From Bryobacterales bacterium (lineage in GTDB: Bacteria > Acidobacteriota > Terriglobia > Bryobacterales > Bryobacteraceae), in assembly GCA_016713735.1 (NCBI GenBank), contig JADJOP010000019.1:62001-126000 (forward strand): 64,000 nt of DNA. Direction: 5' to 3'. How positions within the stretch are numbered: position 1 is the first letter of the stretch; every line of letters begins with the position of its first letter. Positions 7,313 through 15,124 of this stretch are shown piece by piece. The position numbers were made by a program, and so were the translations under genes. The notes under the pieces are model-generated. The model saw only the letters and a list, made by a program, of their open reading frames with translations, was not told the origin of the DNA and did no database searches.

Positions 7313-8229
7313 TCCAACGCCTGCTGCCCTTCCTCACCCTGATCGCTCTGTTCGTCGGCCTCTCCATCGCTTCGCCCCATTTCCTCACCTCCACTAACCT
7401 CTCCAGCGTCGTCCGCCAAACCGCCGTCATCAACATCATGGCCCTCGGCATGACGCTCATCATCATCGGCGGCGGCATCGACCTCTCCGTCGGCTCCATC
7501 CTCGCCATGGGCGGACTCATCGGCTCCATGGCCATGGAAAAGGGCGTCCCCATCGTCCCCGCCATCTTCGTCGGCATCCTCACCGGGCTCCTCTGCGGCT
7601 TCCTCAACGGCCTCATGACCACCCGCCTCCGCATCAACCCCTTCATCGTCACCCTCGGCACCCTCGGCATCTACCGAGGCGTCGCCCTCATGATCTCCAA
7701 CGGACTCCCCGTCCACAGCCTCCCGCCCGCCTTTTCTTACCTCGGCGAAGGCACCATCGCCGGCATCCCCTTCGTCTGGTTCCTGCTCGTCGTCTGCGCC
7801 GTCGCCGTCCACATCCTGCTGGAACACACCAAGCACGGCCGCTTCGTCTTCGCCATCGGCTCCAACCCAGAAGCCGCCCTCTACGCCGGCATCTCCACTT
7901 CCTTCCACACCATCACGGTCTATACAGTCGGTGGCGCCCTCACCGGACTCGCCGGCATGATCGAAGCCTCCCGCCTCATGACCGGCCAGCCCACCGCCGG
8001 ACAAGGCTACGAACTCCAAGCCATCGCCGCCGTCGTCATCGGCGGAGGCAGCCTCCGCGGCGGCGAAGGGACAGTGATCGGCACCCTCGTCGGCGCCTTC
8101 ATCATGGGCCTCCTGGCCAACGGCTCTGACTTGCTAGGCATCTCGCCCTACTTACAACAAGCCATCATCGGCGCCGTCATCATCCTAGCCGTCGCCGTCG
8201 ACGAACTCCGCAAGCGCAGGCTCGGCTAA
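7309..8229 (+). CDS. Sugar ABC transporter permease (RbsC type)
   Basis: A 306-residue inner membrane permease with eight to ten hydrophobic segments. It carries the family signature GGGIDLSVGSILAMGG near residue 55 and the cytoplasmic coupling loop with GGxSLRGGEGT near 245. It forms the channel partner of the fused ATPase encoded directly upstream; the ATG lies within the ATPase stop (ATGA overlap), so the two are co-translated. A ribose-family substrate is the family expectation. The rpiB-like and deoC genes 2.4 kb downstream make a pentose or deoxynucleoside plausible, but that is only context. A separate binding-protein gene must be elsewhere for import to work. Confidence 0.92.
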   Translation: MIQRLLPFLTLIALFVGLSIASPHFLTSTNLSSVVRQTAVINIMALGMTLIIIGGGIDLSVGSILAMGGLIGSMAMEKGVPIVPAIFVGILTGLLCGFLNGLMTTRLRINPFIVTLGTLGIYRGVALMISNGLPVHSLPPAFSYLGEGTIAGIPFVWFLLVVCAVAVHILLEHTKHGRFVFAIGSNPEAALYAGISTSFHTITVYTVGGALTGLAGMIEASRLMTGQPTAGQGYELQAIAAVVIGGGSLRGGEGTVIGTLVGAFIMGLLANGSDLLGISPYLQQAIIGAVIILAVAVDELRKRRLG

Positions 8230-8231
8230 GC

Positions 8232-8287
8232 GCGCCACCCACGACCGCGCCGCGCACCGCGCACCACCCACGACCGCGCCACGCACC
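8232..8287. repeat. Direct repeat of 27 bp at 29-bp spacing
   Basis: Two near-identical copies at 8232-8258 and 8261-8287 share the core CACCCACGACCGCGCC, starting just after the permease stop. The remaining gap to 8355 contains TGAGCCGCGCGCGTGAGCAA, a motif resembling other intergenic strings in this window. No gene is evident here. Confidence 0.75.
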
Positions 8288-8355
8288 ACCCCGTTACTGA
8301 GCCGCGCGCGTGAGCAAGCGGTGCCGCGCCATCCCGCCGCCACCCGCTCTCCCCC

Positions 8356-8901
8356 TCACCGCAAACCCGGCAACCACCGCCACCGCGTCTGCGCCCGGTA
8401 ACTCGCATGCTCGTCCCCGAACCGCCGCCCCAACTCCGCCTCCTCCCGCGCCACCCGCAGCTCCGTCCCCAGCGCATACACCACCACCGCCGCCGCCAGC
8501 GTCCAACGCGCCGACGCCAGCAGCGCCGTCGCCACCACCAGCAGGAAGAACCCCAGGTACATCGGATGCCGCACCACCGCGAACGCCCCGCCCGTCACCA
8601 GCCCCGACTCACCTGACCGCAGCGCCCACCAATACAACCCCGCCCCCAGCGGCGCCAGCACCAGCGCCCCCGCCAACTCCCCCACCGCCGGCCGCAGCGC
8701 GCCATCGCCCAGCGTCAACGTCACCGGCAACACCGCCGCCACCTGCAACAGCACGCCCAGCCCCAAGCCAGCGCCGCTCCCCTCACCCTTACTCTTCCGC
8801 CGCGCCCCGGCCACCGCACCCACAGCCGCACCCACGCCCACCGCCACCCACGACGCCAGGTAAGCCACAAAGCTCGCCACCCGCAGCCACTCACTCCCCA
8901 T
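8356..8901 (-). CDS. Isoprenylcysteine carboxyl methyltransferase-like membrane protein
   Basis: A 181-residue integral membrane protein with about five hydrophobic segments. The C-terminal half has the ICMT/PEMT-family signature: AVVRHPMYLGFFLL (cofactor-binding RHPxY), then a paired REEAELGRRFGDEHASYR and a Trp/Pro end. Enzymes of this family methylate small lipophilic or protein substrates with S-adenosylmethionine at the membrane; the bacterial substrate is unknown. The ATG at 8901 overlaps the end of panC by 11 bases, so it is probably the last gene of a panB-panC-methyltransferase operon. No role in pantothenate synthesis is implied. Confidence 0.75.
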   Translation of the reverse strand: MGSEWLRVASFVAYLASWVAVGVGAAVGAVAGARRKSKGEGSGAGLGLGVLLQVAAVLPVTLTLGDGALRPAVGELAGALVLAPLGAGLYWWALRSGESGLVTGGAFAVVRHPMYLGFFLLVVATALLASARWTLAAAVVVYALGTELRVAREEAELGRRFGDEHASYRAQTRWRWLPGLR

Positions 8902-9745
8902 GCGGCACAAACCCCACGTTGTCGATCAACCGCACCCGCCCCAACCACGCCGCCAACGCCACCCGCACCGCGCCGTCCACATGCTCCACCGGCTGCATCG
9001 TCACCGCGTCCACCACCTCCAGATACTCCAGCCGCACCAACTGCTCCCGCTCCATCACCTCCAGCGCCGCCTCGCGCACCCAGCGCACCTCGCGCTCGCC
9101 CCGCTCCAGCCGCCGCAGCGCCGCCAGCAGACCCGCATACAGCACCGGCGCCGCGCGCCTCTCCGCCGTGCTCAGCCGCTCATTGCGCGAACTCATCGCC
9201 ACCCCGTCCACCTCGCGCACCGTCGCCACCGGCACAATCTCCACGGCCATATTCAAATCCGACACCATGCTCTGAATCACCGCCAGCTGTTGCGCGTCCT
9301 TCTCGCCAAAGTACGCCCGGTCAGCCTCCACCGCATGGAACAGCTTGGCCACCACCGTCGCCACGCCGCGGAAATGGCCCGGCCGGAAGCGCCCGCACAA
9401 GTGCTCCGCCACCGCGCCCGGCTCCACATACGTCATCATCGGGCGCGGGTACATCTCCTCATTCGACGGCGCAAACACAAGACCCACCCCCACGCGCTCG
9501 CAGACAGCCAGGTCGTGCTCCCACGTCCGCGGGTACTTCTCAAAGTCCTCCTTCTGGTTGAACTGGATCGGGTTCACAAAGAGGCTCACCACCGTCACGT
9601 CACACTCGGCCACGCTGCGCGCGATCAGCGTCTCGTGGCCCGCATGCAGCGCGCCCATCGTCGGAACCAGCCCTACACGCTGCCCGTCGCACCTGGCTTC
9701 CCGCACCGCCTCGCGCACCTGGGCAATCGTCGTGATCACCCTCAC
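8891..9745 (-). CDS. panC: Pantoate--beta-alanine ligase
   Basis: A 284-residue cytosolic enzyme that joins D-pantoate and beta-alanine with ATP to give pantothenate, the last step before coenzyme A synthesis. The ATP-binding stretch VPTMGALHAGHETLI carries the HIGH-like motif (residues about 28-42). FVNPIQFNQKEDFEKYPR and YFGEKDAQQLAVI are both diagnostic, and SSRNERLS is the second nucleotide loop. Length is normal. It starts inside the panB stop codon (four-base ATGA overlap), giving a coupled panB-panC unit. Confidence 0.97.
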   Translation of the reverse strand: MRVITTIAQVREAVREARCDGQRVGLVPTMGALHAGHETLIARSVAECDVTVVSLFVNPIQFNQKEDFEKYPRTWEHDLAVCERVGVGLVFAPSNEEMYPRPMMTYVEPGAVAEHLCGRFRPGHFRGVATVVAKLFHAVEADRAYFGEKDAQQLAVIQSMVSDLNMAVEIVPVATVREVDGVAMSSRNERLSTAERRAAPVLYAGLLAALRRLERGEREVRWVREAALEVMEREQLVRLEYLEVVDAVTMQPVEHVDGAVRVALAAWLGRVRLIDNVGFVPHGE

Positions 9746-10521
9746 CCGCGCACCTCGGCCGCATAGGCGCTCACCGCGCTCACTACCGCCTCGCCCAACT
9801 CGCCATAGCGTTTCGCAAACGGCGGTGCCTCGTCGCCCGTCAACCCCAGCAGGTCATAACACACCAGCACCTGCCCGTCGCACGACTTCCCCGCGCCAAT
9901 GCCGATCGTCGGCACGCTCAGCGCCTCGGTGATCTTGCCTGCCAGCTCCTCGGGAATCGATTCCAGCACCACCGCGAACACCCCGGCATGCTCCAGCCGA
10001 CGCGCATCGTGGAAGATCCGCTCCCGCTCCTCCTCCGTCTTGCCCTGCGCGCGGAACCCGCCCAGCAGCTTCACCGATTGCGGCGTCAACCCGACATGCC
10101 CCATCACCGGAATGCCGCACGCGCTCATCCGCCGCACCACGGCCTCGGAACTCTCGCCGCCTTCCAGCTTCACCGCGTCCGCCCCGCCTTCCTTCATCAA
10201 CCGCACCGCGTTGGCCACCGCCTCATCGGCGCTCGTCTGGTACGACCCAAACGGCATGTCAGCCACCACCAGCGCCCGCTGCGTCCCCCTCACCACCGCC
10301 CGCGTGTGATGGATCATCGCCTCCATCGTCACCGGCAGCGTGTTCTCATGACCCTCCACCACCATGCCGAGCGAATCGCCCACCAGCATCAGGTCCACGC
10401 CGGCCCGTTCAAATAGCCTCGCGAACGTGGCGTCATACGCCGTCACCATCACAATCTTCTCGCCGCGCCGCTTCATGGCGGCCAGTTGCGGCACGCGCAC
10501 TCGGCGCACTGTCGTTGGCAT
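9742..10521 (-). CDS. panB: 3-methyl-2-oxobutanoate hydroxymethyltransferase
   Basis: A 259-residue (beta/alpha)8 enzyme that transfers a hydroxymethyl group from 5,10-methylene-tetrahydrofolate to ketoisovalerate, giving ketopantoate for coenzyme A synthesis. The metal-site stretch VGDSLGMVVEGHENTLPVT is intact, as are MPFGSYQ, KLEGG and GIGAGKSCDGQVLV. It is the first gene of the minus-strand pan operon. The ATG at 10521 is preceded by TAGAAT ending only six bases upstream and has no Shine-Dalgarno, consistent with a leaderless message. panD is not in the window. Confidence 0.97.
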   Translation of the reverse strand: MPTTVRRVRVPQLAAMKRRGEKIVMVTAYDATFARLFERAGVDLMLVGDSLGMVVEGHENTLPVTMEAMIHHTRAVVRGTQRALVVADMPFGSYQTSADEAVANAVRLMKEGGADAVKLEGGESSEAVVRRMSACGIPVMGHVGLTPQSVKLLGGFRAQGKTEEERERIFHDARRLEHAGVFAVVLESIPEELAGKITEALSVPTIGIGAGKSCDGQVLVCYDLLGLTGDEAPPFAKRYGELGEAVVSAVSAYAAEVRG

Positions 10522-10527
10522 CTCTAT

Positions 10528-10533
10528 ATTCTA
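10528..10533 (-). promoter_or_regulatory. Candidate -10 box TAGAAT for panB
   Basis: On the minus strand TAGAAT ends six bases before the panB ATG (10521), inside an AT-rich patch (CTCTATATTCTA on the plus strand) that contrasts with flanking GC-rich sequence. This spacing places the expected transcription start at or next to the start codon. Confidence 0.45.
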
Positions 10534-10578
10534 CGGTCCACACCCGCCACCCCTTCGCGCTACCCTAAGTGCTTGCCC

Positions 10579-11202
10579 ATGCGCCAAGTCCTCACCGAGC
10601 GCGACATCCCCGCCTCCGGCACGCTCCGCATCGCCACCGGAACCATCGTCACCTCACTCGCGCGTGAACTGGCCGCCGCGCGCGGCATCGCCATTTTGGA
10701 GGTCTCGCCGCATGAGGCCCCCGCGCTCGCCCCTCCGCATCTCACCATCGCCCTCGGCTCTGACCACGGCGGCTTCGCCATGAAGCAGGCGCTGCTGCCC
10801 CTCTTCGCCGAGCTTGGTTTGACCGTCCGCGACGTCGGCGTCTACGAAGAGAAGGCCGCCGATTACCCCGACATCGCCCTCGCCGTCGCCCTGCTTGTAC
10901 ATGAGGGTGCGGCCACGCGCGGCGTCATCATCGACGGCGCTGGAATCGGCTCGGCGATGGCCGCCAACAAGGTGCCGGGCGTGCGCGCGGCCCTATGCTA
11001 TGATGTGGCATCAGCGCGCAATAGCCGCGAGCATAACGATGCAAACGTGCTCACCTTGGGTGGCCGTTTGCTCACCGTGACGCAGGCCGACAACGTCTTG
11101 AGAACGTGGCTCGCCACGGCGTTTGGTGGAGGCCGTCACGCCGCCCGCGTGGCGAAGATCGCCGCCATCGAACAGCGCTTCCGCCGCGCTCCCAACGAAT
11201 GA
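10579..11202 (+). CDS. RpiB/LacAB-family sugar-phosphate isomerase with N-terminal extension
   Basis: A 207-residue protein. The C-terminal part (from about residue 55) is an RpiB fold: GSDHGGFAMKQALL, DVGVYEEKAADYPDIA, GIGSAMAANK and REHNDANVLTLGGR. RpiB enzymes interconvert ribose/ribulose 5-phosphate or related sugar phosphates. The usual catalytic Cys of the CGTGIG loop is Asp here (D119 in IIDGAGIG), so catalysis or specificity may differ. Residues 1-52 are an added segment with LTERDIP, GTIVTSLARELAAARGI, not part of a normal RpiB. I read it as resembling short domains on ethanolamine-type microcompartment proteins; this is recollection, not a search. ATG 10579 is chosen because upstream sequence overlaps panB. 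The stop overlaps deoC by four bases (ATGA). RpiB plus DeoC is the signature pair of sugar-phosphate-type microcompartments. Confidence 0.82.
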   Translation: MRQVLTERDIPASGTLRIATGTIVTSLARELAAARGIAILEVSPHEAPALAPPHLTIALGSDHGGFAMKQALLPLFAELGLTVRDVGVYEEKAADYPDIALAVALLVHEGAATRGVIIDGAGIGSAMAANKVPGVRAALCYDVASARNSREHNDANVLTLGGRLLTVTQADNVLRTWLATAFGGGRHAARVAKIAAIEQRFRRAPNE

Positions 11203-12095
11203 CGCCTTCCGAACTCGACCAACTCGTTGCTCAGATCGGAGACGAACTCCTGGCCCGCATGGGCCGCCCGCGCCCGCTCTCCGGCGAAGGCCACAACCAC
11301 CTCGACCTGGTCTGCCCCGGCTGCACGCAGCGCTGCCCGCAAACCTGCTCCAAGAAGACCGCCAATGTCATCGCCGCCGGAGCCGACCGCGTCTCTGCTT
11401 CGCAGACGCTGACGCGCGTCGACGCCGCCATCGCCAAGCTCATCGACCACACCATTCTCAAGCCCGATGCCACGCGCGCCGACATCGAGAAGGTCTGCGC
11501 CGAGGCCGTGAAATACTCCTTCGCCAGCGTCTGCGTGAACGCCTACTGGGTGCCGGTGGTGGCCAAACTGCTGGCCGGTTCGCCCGTGAAGGTGTGCACC
11601 GTCGTCGGCTTTCCGCTTGGGGCGACCACCACGGCGACCAAGGTCCATGAGACGCGGGAAGCCATCAAGTGCGGCGCGCAGGAGATCGACATGGTGCTCA
11701 ACGTCGGCGCGCTGCGCTCCGGCGACCATGAGCGCGTGAAGCAGGACATCCAGGCCGTGGCCGAAGCGGCCCACGCGGGCGGCGCGATCCTCAAGGTGAT
11801 TCTCGAAACCTGCCTGCTCGACGACAACCAGAAGGCCATTGCCTGCACGCTCGCCAAGCTGGCAGGCGCCGACTTCGTGAAGACCTCCACCGGCTTTTCC
11901 ACCTCCGGCGCCACCGCGCACGACATCGCTCTCATGCGCTCCGTGGTCGGCCCCAATATCGGCGTCAAAGCCAGCGGCGGCATCCGCACGCGCGAAGACC
12001 TCGACAAGATGGCCGCCGCCGGAGCCTCGCGTATCGGGGCCAGCGCCAGCGTCAAGATTGTCGAGGGTTCAGCCACTCCGGCGGGCGGCTACTGA
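11199..12095 (+). CDS. deoC: Deoxyribose-phosphate aldolase with N-terminal extension
   Basis: A 298-residue class I aldolase cleaving 2-deoxyribose 5-phosphate to glyceraldehyde 3-phosphate and acetaldehyde. The barrel starts near residue 75 (AKLIDHTILKPDAT) and has VNAYWVP, VVGFPLGA, EIDMVLNVG, the Schiff-base lysine in DFVKTSTGF (K228) and the proton-relay lysine in GVKASGGIRT. Ordinary DeoC is about 220 residues; here about 70 extra precede the barrel. Residues 3-21 (TPSELDQLVAQIGDELLARM) form an amphipathic helix like microcompartment encapsulation peptides. Residues 39-50 hold four cysteines (C-x2-C-x3-C-x3-C). Second gene of the operon: it overlaps the RpiB-like gene by four bases and the phosphatase gene by one. 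Confidence 0.92.
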   Translation: MTPSELDQLVAQIGDELLARMGRPRPLSGEGHNHLDLVCPGCTQRCPQTCSKKTANVIAAGADRVSASQTLTRVDAAIAKLIDHTILKPDATRADIEKVCAEAVKYSFASVCVNAYWVPVVAKLLAGSPVKVCTVVGFPLGATTTATKVHETREAIKCGAQEIDMVLNVGALRSGDHERVKQDIQAVAEAAHAGGAILKVILETCLLDDNQKAIACTLAKLAGADFVKTSTGFSTSGATAHDIALMRSVVGPNIGVKASGGIRTREDLDKMAAAGASRIGASASVKIVEGSATPAGGY

Positions 12096-13861
12096 TGGCC
12101 TCGACACGCAAGCGCGAGGCGCGGTTCGGCGACCGCGCGGAACTGCTCGACTTCCTGCTTGAGGTCACCGCGGTCACCAGCTCCACCATCGACCTCGACG
12201 ATCTGCTCCACAAGCTCACGCAAATCATCCGCCGCGTGGTGCCTGTCGATCTGTTCGCGATCCTCCTTTACAGCGATGTCCGCCGCGGCCTGCGCATCCG
12301 CCACTCAGTGGGCCACCGCGAGGATGTCATCCGCAACCTGCTCATCCCGCTCGATGAGGGCATCACCGGCATCGCCGCCTCGGCGCGCATGCCGATGCTG
12401 GTGAACGACGTGCGCACGAACCCGCACTACCTGCACGTGGTCGACGCCGTGCGCAGCGAACTGGCCGTGCCGATGGTGGCGCGCGGCCGGCTGGTGGGTG
12501 TGATCGACTTGCAGTCGACACGGCTCAACGCCTATACGCCTGAGGATTCGGCGCTGGTGCAGCTCGTCGCCTCGCGCGTGGCCAGCTCGATTTTGAACGC
12601 GCGCGCCTTCCGCCAGATCGAGCGCCAGAACCGCACGCTGCGCACACTGACGCGCCTCTCGCAGCAGCTCAGCTCGATCCTCGAACTCGACGAGTTGCTC
12701 AACGCTATCGCCACCAGCGTGCGCGGGCTGATCAACTACGACTCGTTCGGCATCTTCCTGCTCGACGCCGAGCGCGAAGTGCTGCGCCACAAGTTCAGCC
12801 TGCGCTACGACGAGCGCGTCAACCTCGACAACATTCCGCTCGGCTCGGGCATCACCGGCAACGCCGCCCGCGACCGCCAGATCATCCGCGTCGAGGATAC
12901 GCAAAACGACCCGCGCTACATCGAAGTGACGCGTGGCATCCGCAGCGAGATTTCGGTGCCGCTCATCCACAAAGACAAGCTCGTCGGCATCATGGACCTG
13001 GAAAGCGAGCGCGTCGGCTTCTTCACGCAGGAGCACGAACAGACGCTGCAACTGCTCGCCCCGCTGATTGCGCAATCGCTCGTCAACGCCAAGCTCTATG
13101 ACGAGATCGCCACCACGAACGAGCGCATGGAGTATGACCTGGCGGCGGCGCGCGAAGCGCAGTCGCTGCTGCTGCCGCGCGAAGCCCCGCAGATTCCCGG
13201 GCTCGACATCGCCGTGCTGGCGCGGCCCGCGCATGAGATCTCCGGCGACGTGTATGACTTTGTCGAGCACGGCGACGAGTATTCGGCCATTCTGTTTGGC
13301 GACGTGAGCGGCAAAAGCGCCGCCGCCGCGCTCTATGGCGCGATGGTGAGCGGCCTGTTCCGCACCATTGCCCCGCGCCGCCGCTCGCCGGCGCAATTGA
13401 TGACCACGCTCAACCGCGTGCTGCTGGAACGCCGCGTCGGCGGGCGCTATCTGACATTGATCGTCATGCTGTGGGACCCTGCCACGGGCGCCTTCACCAT
13501 CTCCAACGCCGGCAACACGCCGCCGCTGGTGGTGCGGGGCGGGGAAGTGATCATGCCCCATCTCGAGGGCGTGCCGCTCGGCCTGCTCGGCGGCACACAA
13601 TACGACGAGACGGCGTTTCAAACGCAACCGGGCGATCTTGTTGTTCTCTATTCGGACGGCATTCAGGACCAGACCGGTCCCGACGAAAGCGAGTACGGCA
13701 TCCTGCACCTGGCGCCGTTGTTGAAATGCCTCTACACACGCTCGGTTCAGGAGATCGCCGAAGGCATCCTGGCCGACGTGGACCGCTACCGCCAGGATGT
13801 GCCCATCGCCGACGACCAGACGCTGGTCATCATCAAAGTAAAGGAACCCACGCCCGCATGA
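12095..13861 (+). CDS. GAF-GAF-PP2C (SpoIIE/RsbU-type) protein phosphatase
   Basis: A 588-residue cytosolic signalling protein. Two GAF sensory domains (about 15-170 and 190-350; the repeats LLHKLTQIIRRVVP/DELLNAIATSVRGLI and IPLDEGITGIAA/IPLGSGITGNAA show the duplication) precede a short coiled coil. The PP2C-type phosphatase domain (about 375-585) has metal-binding motifs HEISGDVYDF, FGDVSGKSAAAAL and LYSDGIQDQ. RsbU-like enzymes dephosphorylate anti-anti-sigma factors in partner-switching pathways; no such partner is in the window. It is fused into the rpiB-deoC-lysA operon by a TGATG overlap with deoC and ATGA with lysA, an unexpected place for a regulator. Confidence 0.9.
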   Translation: MASTRKREARFGDRAELLDFLLEVTAVTSSTIDLDDLLHKLTQIIRRVVPVDLFAILLYSDVRRGLRIRHSVGHREDVIRNLLIPLDEGITGIAASARMPMLVNDVRTNPHYLHVVDAVRSELAVPMVARGRLVGVIDLQSTRLNAYTPEDSALVQLVASRVASSILNARAFRQIERQNRTLRTLTRLSQQLSSILELDELLNAIATSVRGLINYDSFGIFLLDAEREVLRHKFSLRYDERVNLDNIPLGSGITGNAARDRQIIRVEDTQNDPRYIEVTRGIRSEISVPLIHKDKLVGIMDLESERVGFFTQEHEQTLQLLAPLIAQSLVNAKLYDEIATTNERMEYDLAAAREAQSLLLPREAPQIPGLDIAVLARPAHEISGDVYDFVEHGDEYSAILFGDVSGKSAAAALYGAMVSGLFRTIAPRRRSPAQLMTTLNRVLLERRVGGRYLTLIVMLWDPATGAFTISNAGNTPPLVVRGGEVIMPHLEGVPLGLLGGTQYDETAFQTQPGDLVVLYSDGIQDQTGPDESEYGILHLAPLLKCLYTRSVQEIAEGILADVDRYRQDVPIADDQTLVIIKVKEPTPA

Positions 13862-15120
13862 GCGCACTCGACTATCTCGGCGAAGGCTTTTCGTATCGCC
13901 AGGACGTTCTCCATTGCGAAGAGGTCGAGCTGGCGCGCGTGGCCGCGGCGGTGGGCACGCCCACGTTCGTCTATTCGAGCCTCGGCATTCTGGCCCGCTA
14001 CCGCGCCTACGATGAGGCCTTTGGCGCCGCGCCGCACCAGGTGTGCTACGCGGTGAAGGCGAACTCGAATCTCTCGGTGCTGCGGCTGCTCGCCGAAGCG
14101 GGCTCGTCGTTCGATATCGTCAGCGGCGGGGAGTTGTTCCGCGTACTCAAGGCCGGCGGTGCGGCGGAGCGCGTCGTATTCAGCGGCGTGGGCAAGACGG
14201 CGGCCGAGATTGAGTATGCGCTCAACGAGGGCATTGGCTGCTTTAATTGCGAGTCGGAAACCGAGCTGGCGTTGATTGACGCCTGCGCGTCACGGCTGGG
14301 CAAGCGGGCGCGCTGCGCCATCCGCGTGAATCCAGACATCGATCCCAAGACGCACCCCTACATTTCCACCGGCCTCAAGGACAACAAGTTCGGCATCGAC
14401 ATCAACGAGGTGGAGGATGTCTACCGGCGCGCGCTCAACCTGCGCAACGTGGAGATGGCGGGCGTGTCGTGCCACATCGGTTCGCAGATGCTCGATTCAA
14501 CGCCCATCGCCGAAGCGGTGGATCGCATGATCGCGCTCACCGAAAGCCTGCGTGCCCTGGGCGCGCCGATTGAGCATCTCGACTTCGGCGGCGGGCTGGG
14601 CATTCCCTATCGCGACGCCGATCGTATGCCGTCGATCGCGGCCACTATTGAAGGGCTGTGCGCGCGAGCGGCGAAGCTGGGGCTGGAACTGCACGTCGAG
14701 CCGGGCCGTTCGATCACCGGTTCGGCGGGCGTGCTGCTAACGCGCGTGCTCAACCGCAAGACGACGCAGGCCAAGGAATTTGTGGTCATCGACGCGGCCA
14801 TGAACGACCTGCTGCGGCCTACGCTCTACAAGGCGCATCACGAGATCGTGCCGCTGCGGCGCATTCCGGCGATGGGCTATGTGGAGGCCGACGTCGTGGG
14901 GCCTGTGTGCGAGTCGGGCGACTACATTGCGCAGAACCGGCGGCTGGCGAACGTCATGCCGGGCGACACGCTGGCCGTGTGTTCGGCGGGGGCGTATGGC
15001 TTTGTGATGAGCTCGAACTACAACTCGCGGCCGCGCGCCGCCGAGGTGCTGGTGGAAGGCGACAGCTTCCGCACGGTGCGCGAGCGCGAGACGCTTGAGG
15101 ATTTAGTGCGGGGCGAGTAG
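13858..15120 (+). CDS. lysA: Diaminopimelate decarboxylase
   Basis: A 420-residue PLP enzyme that decarboxylates meso-diaminopimelate to lysine, the last step of lysine synthesis. The PLP lysine lies in CYAVKANSNLSVLR (about residue 65). Also present are SGGELFRVLKAG, NCESETEL, INPDIDPKTHPYISTGLKDNKFG, SCHIGSQ, LDFGGGLGI, EPGRSI and the active-site CESGDYIA. The ATG at 13858 overlaps the phosphatase stop (ATGA); a longer frame upstream is a shadow of the phosphatase gene. Last gene of the four-gene operon. The physiological link to the sugar-phosphate enzymes upstream is not obvious. Confidence 0.96.
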   Translation: MSALDYLGEGFSYRQDVLHCEEVELARVAAAVGTPTFVYSSLGILARYRAYDEAFGAAPHQVCYAVKANSNLSVLRLLAEAGSSFDIVSGGELFRVLKAGGAAERVVFSGVGKTAAEIEYALNEGIGCFNCESETELALIDACASRLGKRARCAIRVNPDIDPKTHPYISTGLKDNKFGIDINEVEDVYRRALNLRNVEMAGVSCHIGSQMLDSTPIAEAVDRMIALTESLRALGAPIEHLDFGGGLGIPYRDADRMPSIAATIEGLCARAAKLGLELHVEPGRSITGSAGVLLTRVLNRKTTQAKEFVVIDAAMNDLLRPTLYKAHHEIVPLRRIPAMGYVEADVVGPVCESGDYIAQNRRLANVMPGDTLAVCSAGAYGFVMSSNYNSRPRAAEVLVEGDSFRTVRERETLEDLVRGE

Positions 15121-15124
15121 TCGC

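Noticed and set aside
5822..8229. A plain ribose transporter assignment (rbsA, rbsC)
   Set aside because: Family members import many sugars and nucleosides; without a binding protein the substrate cannot be named.
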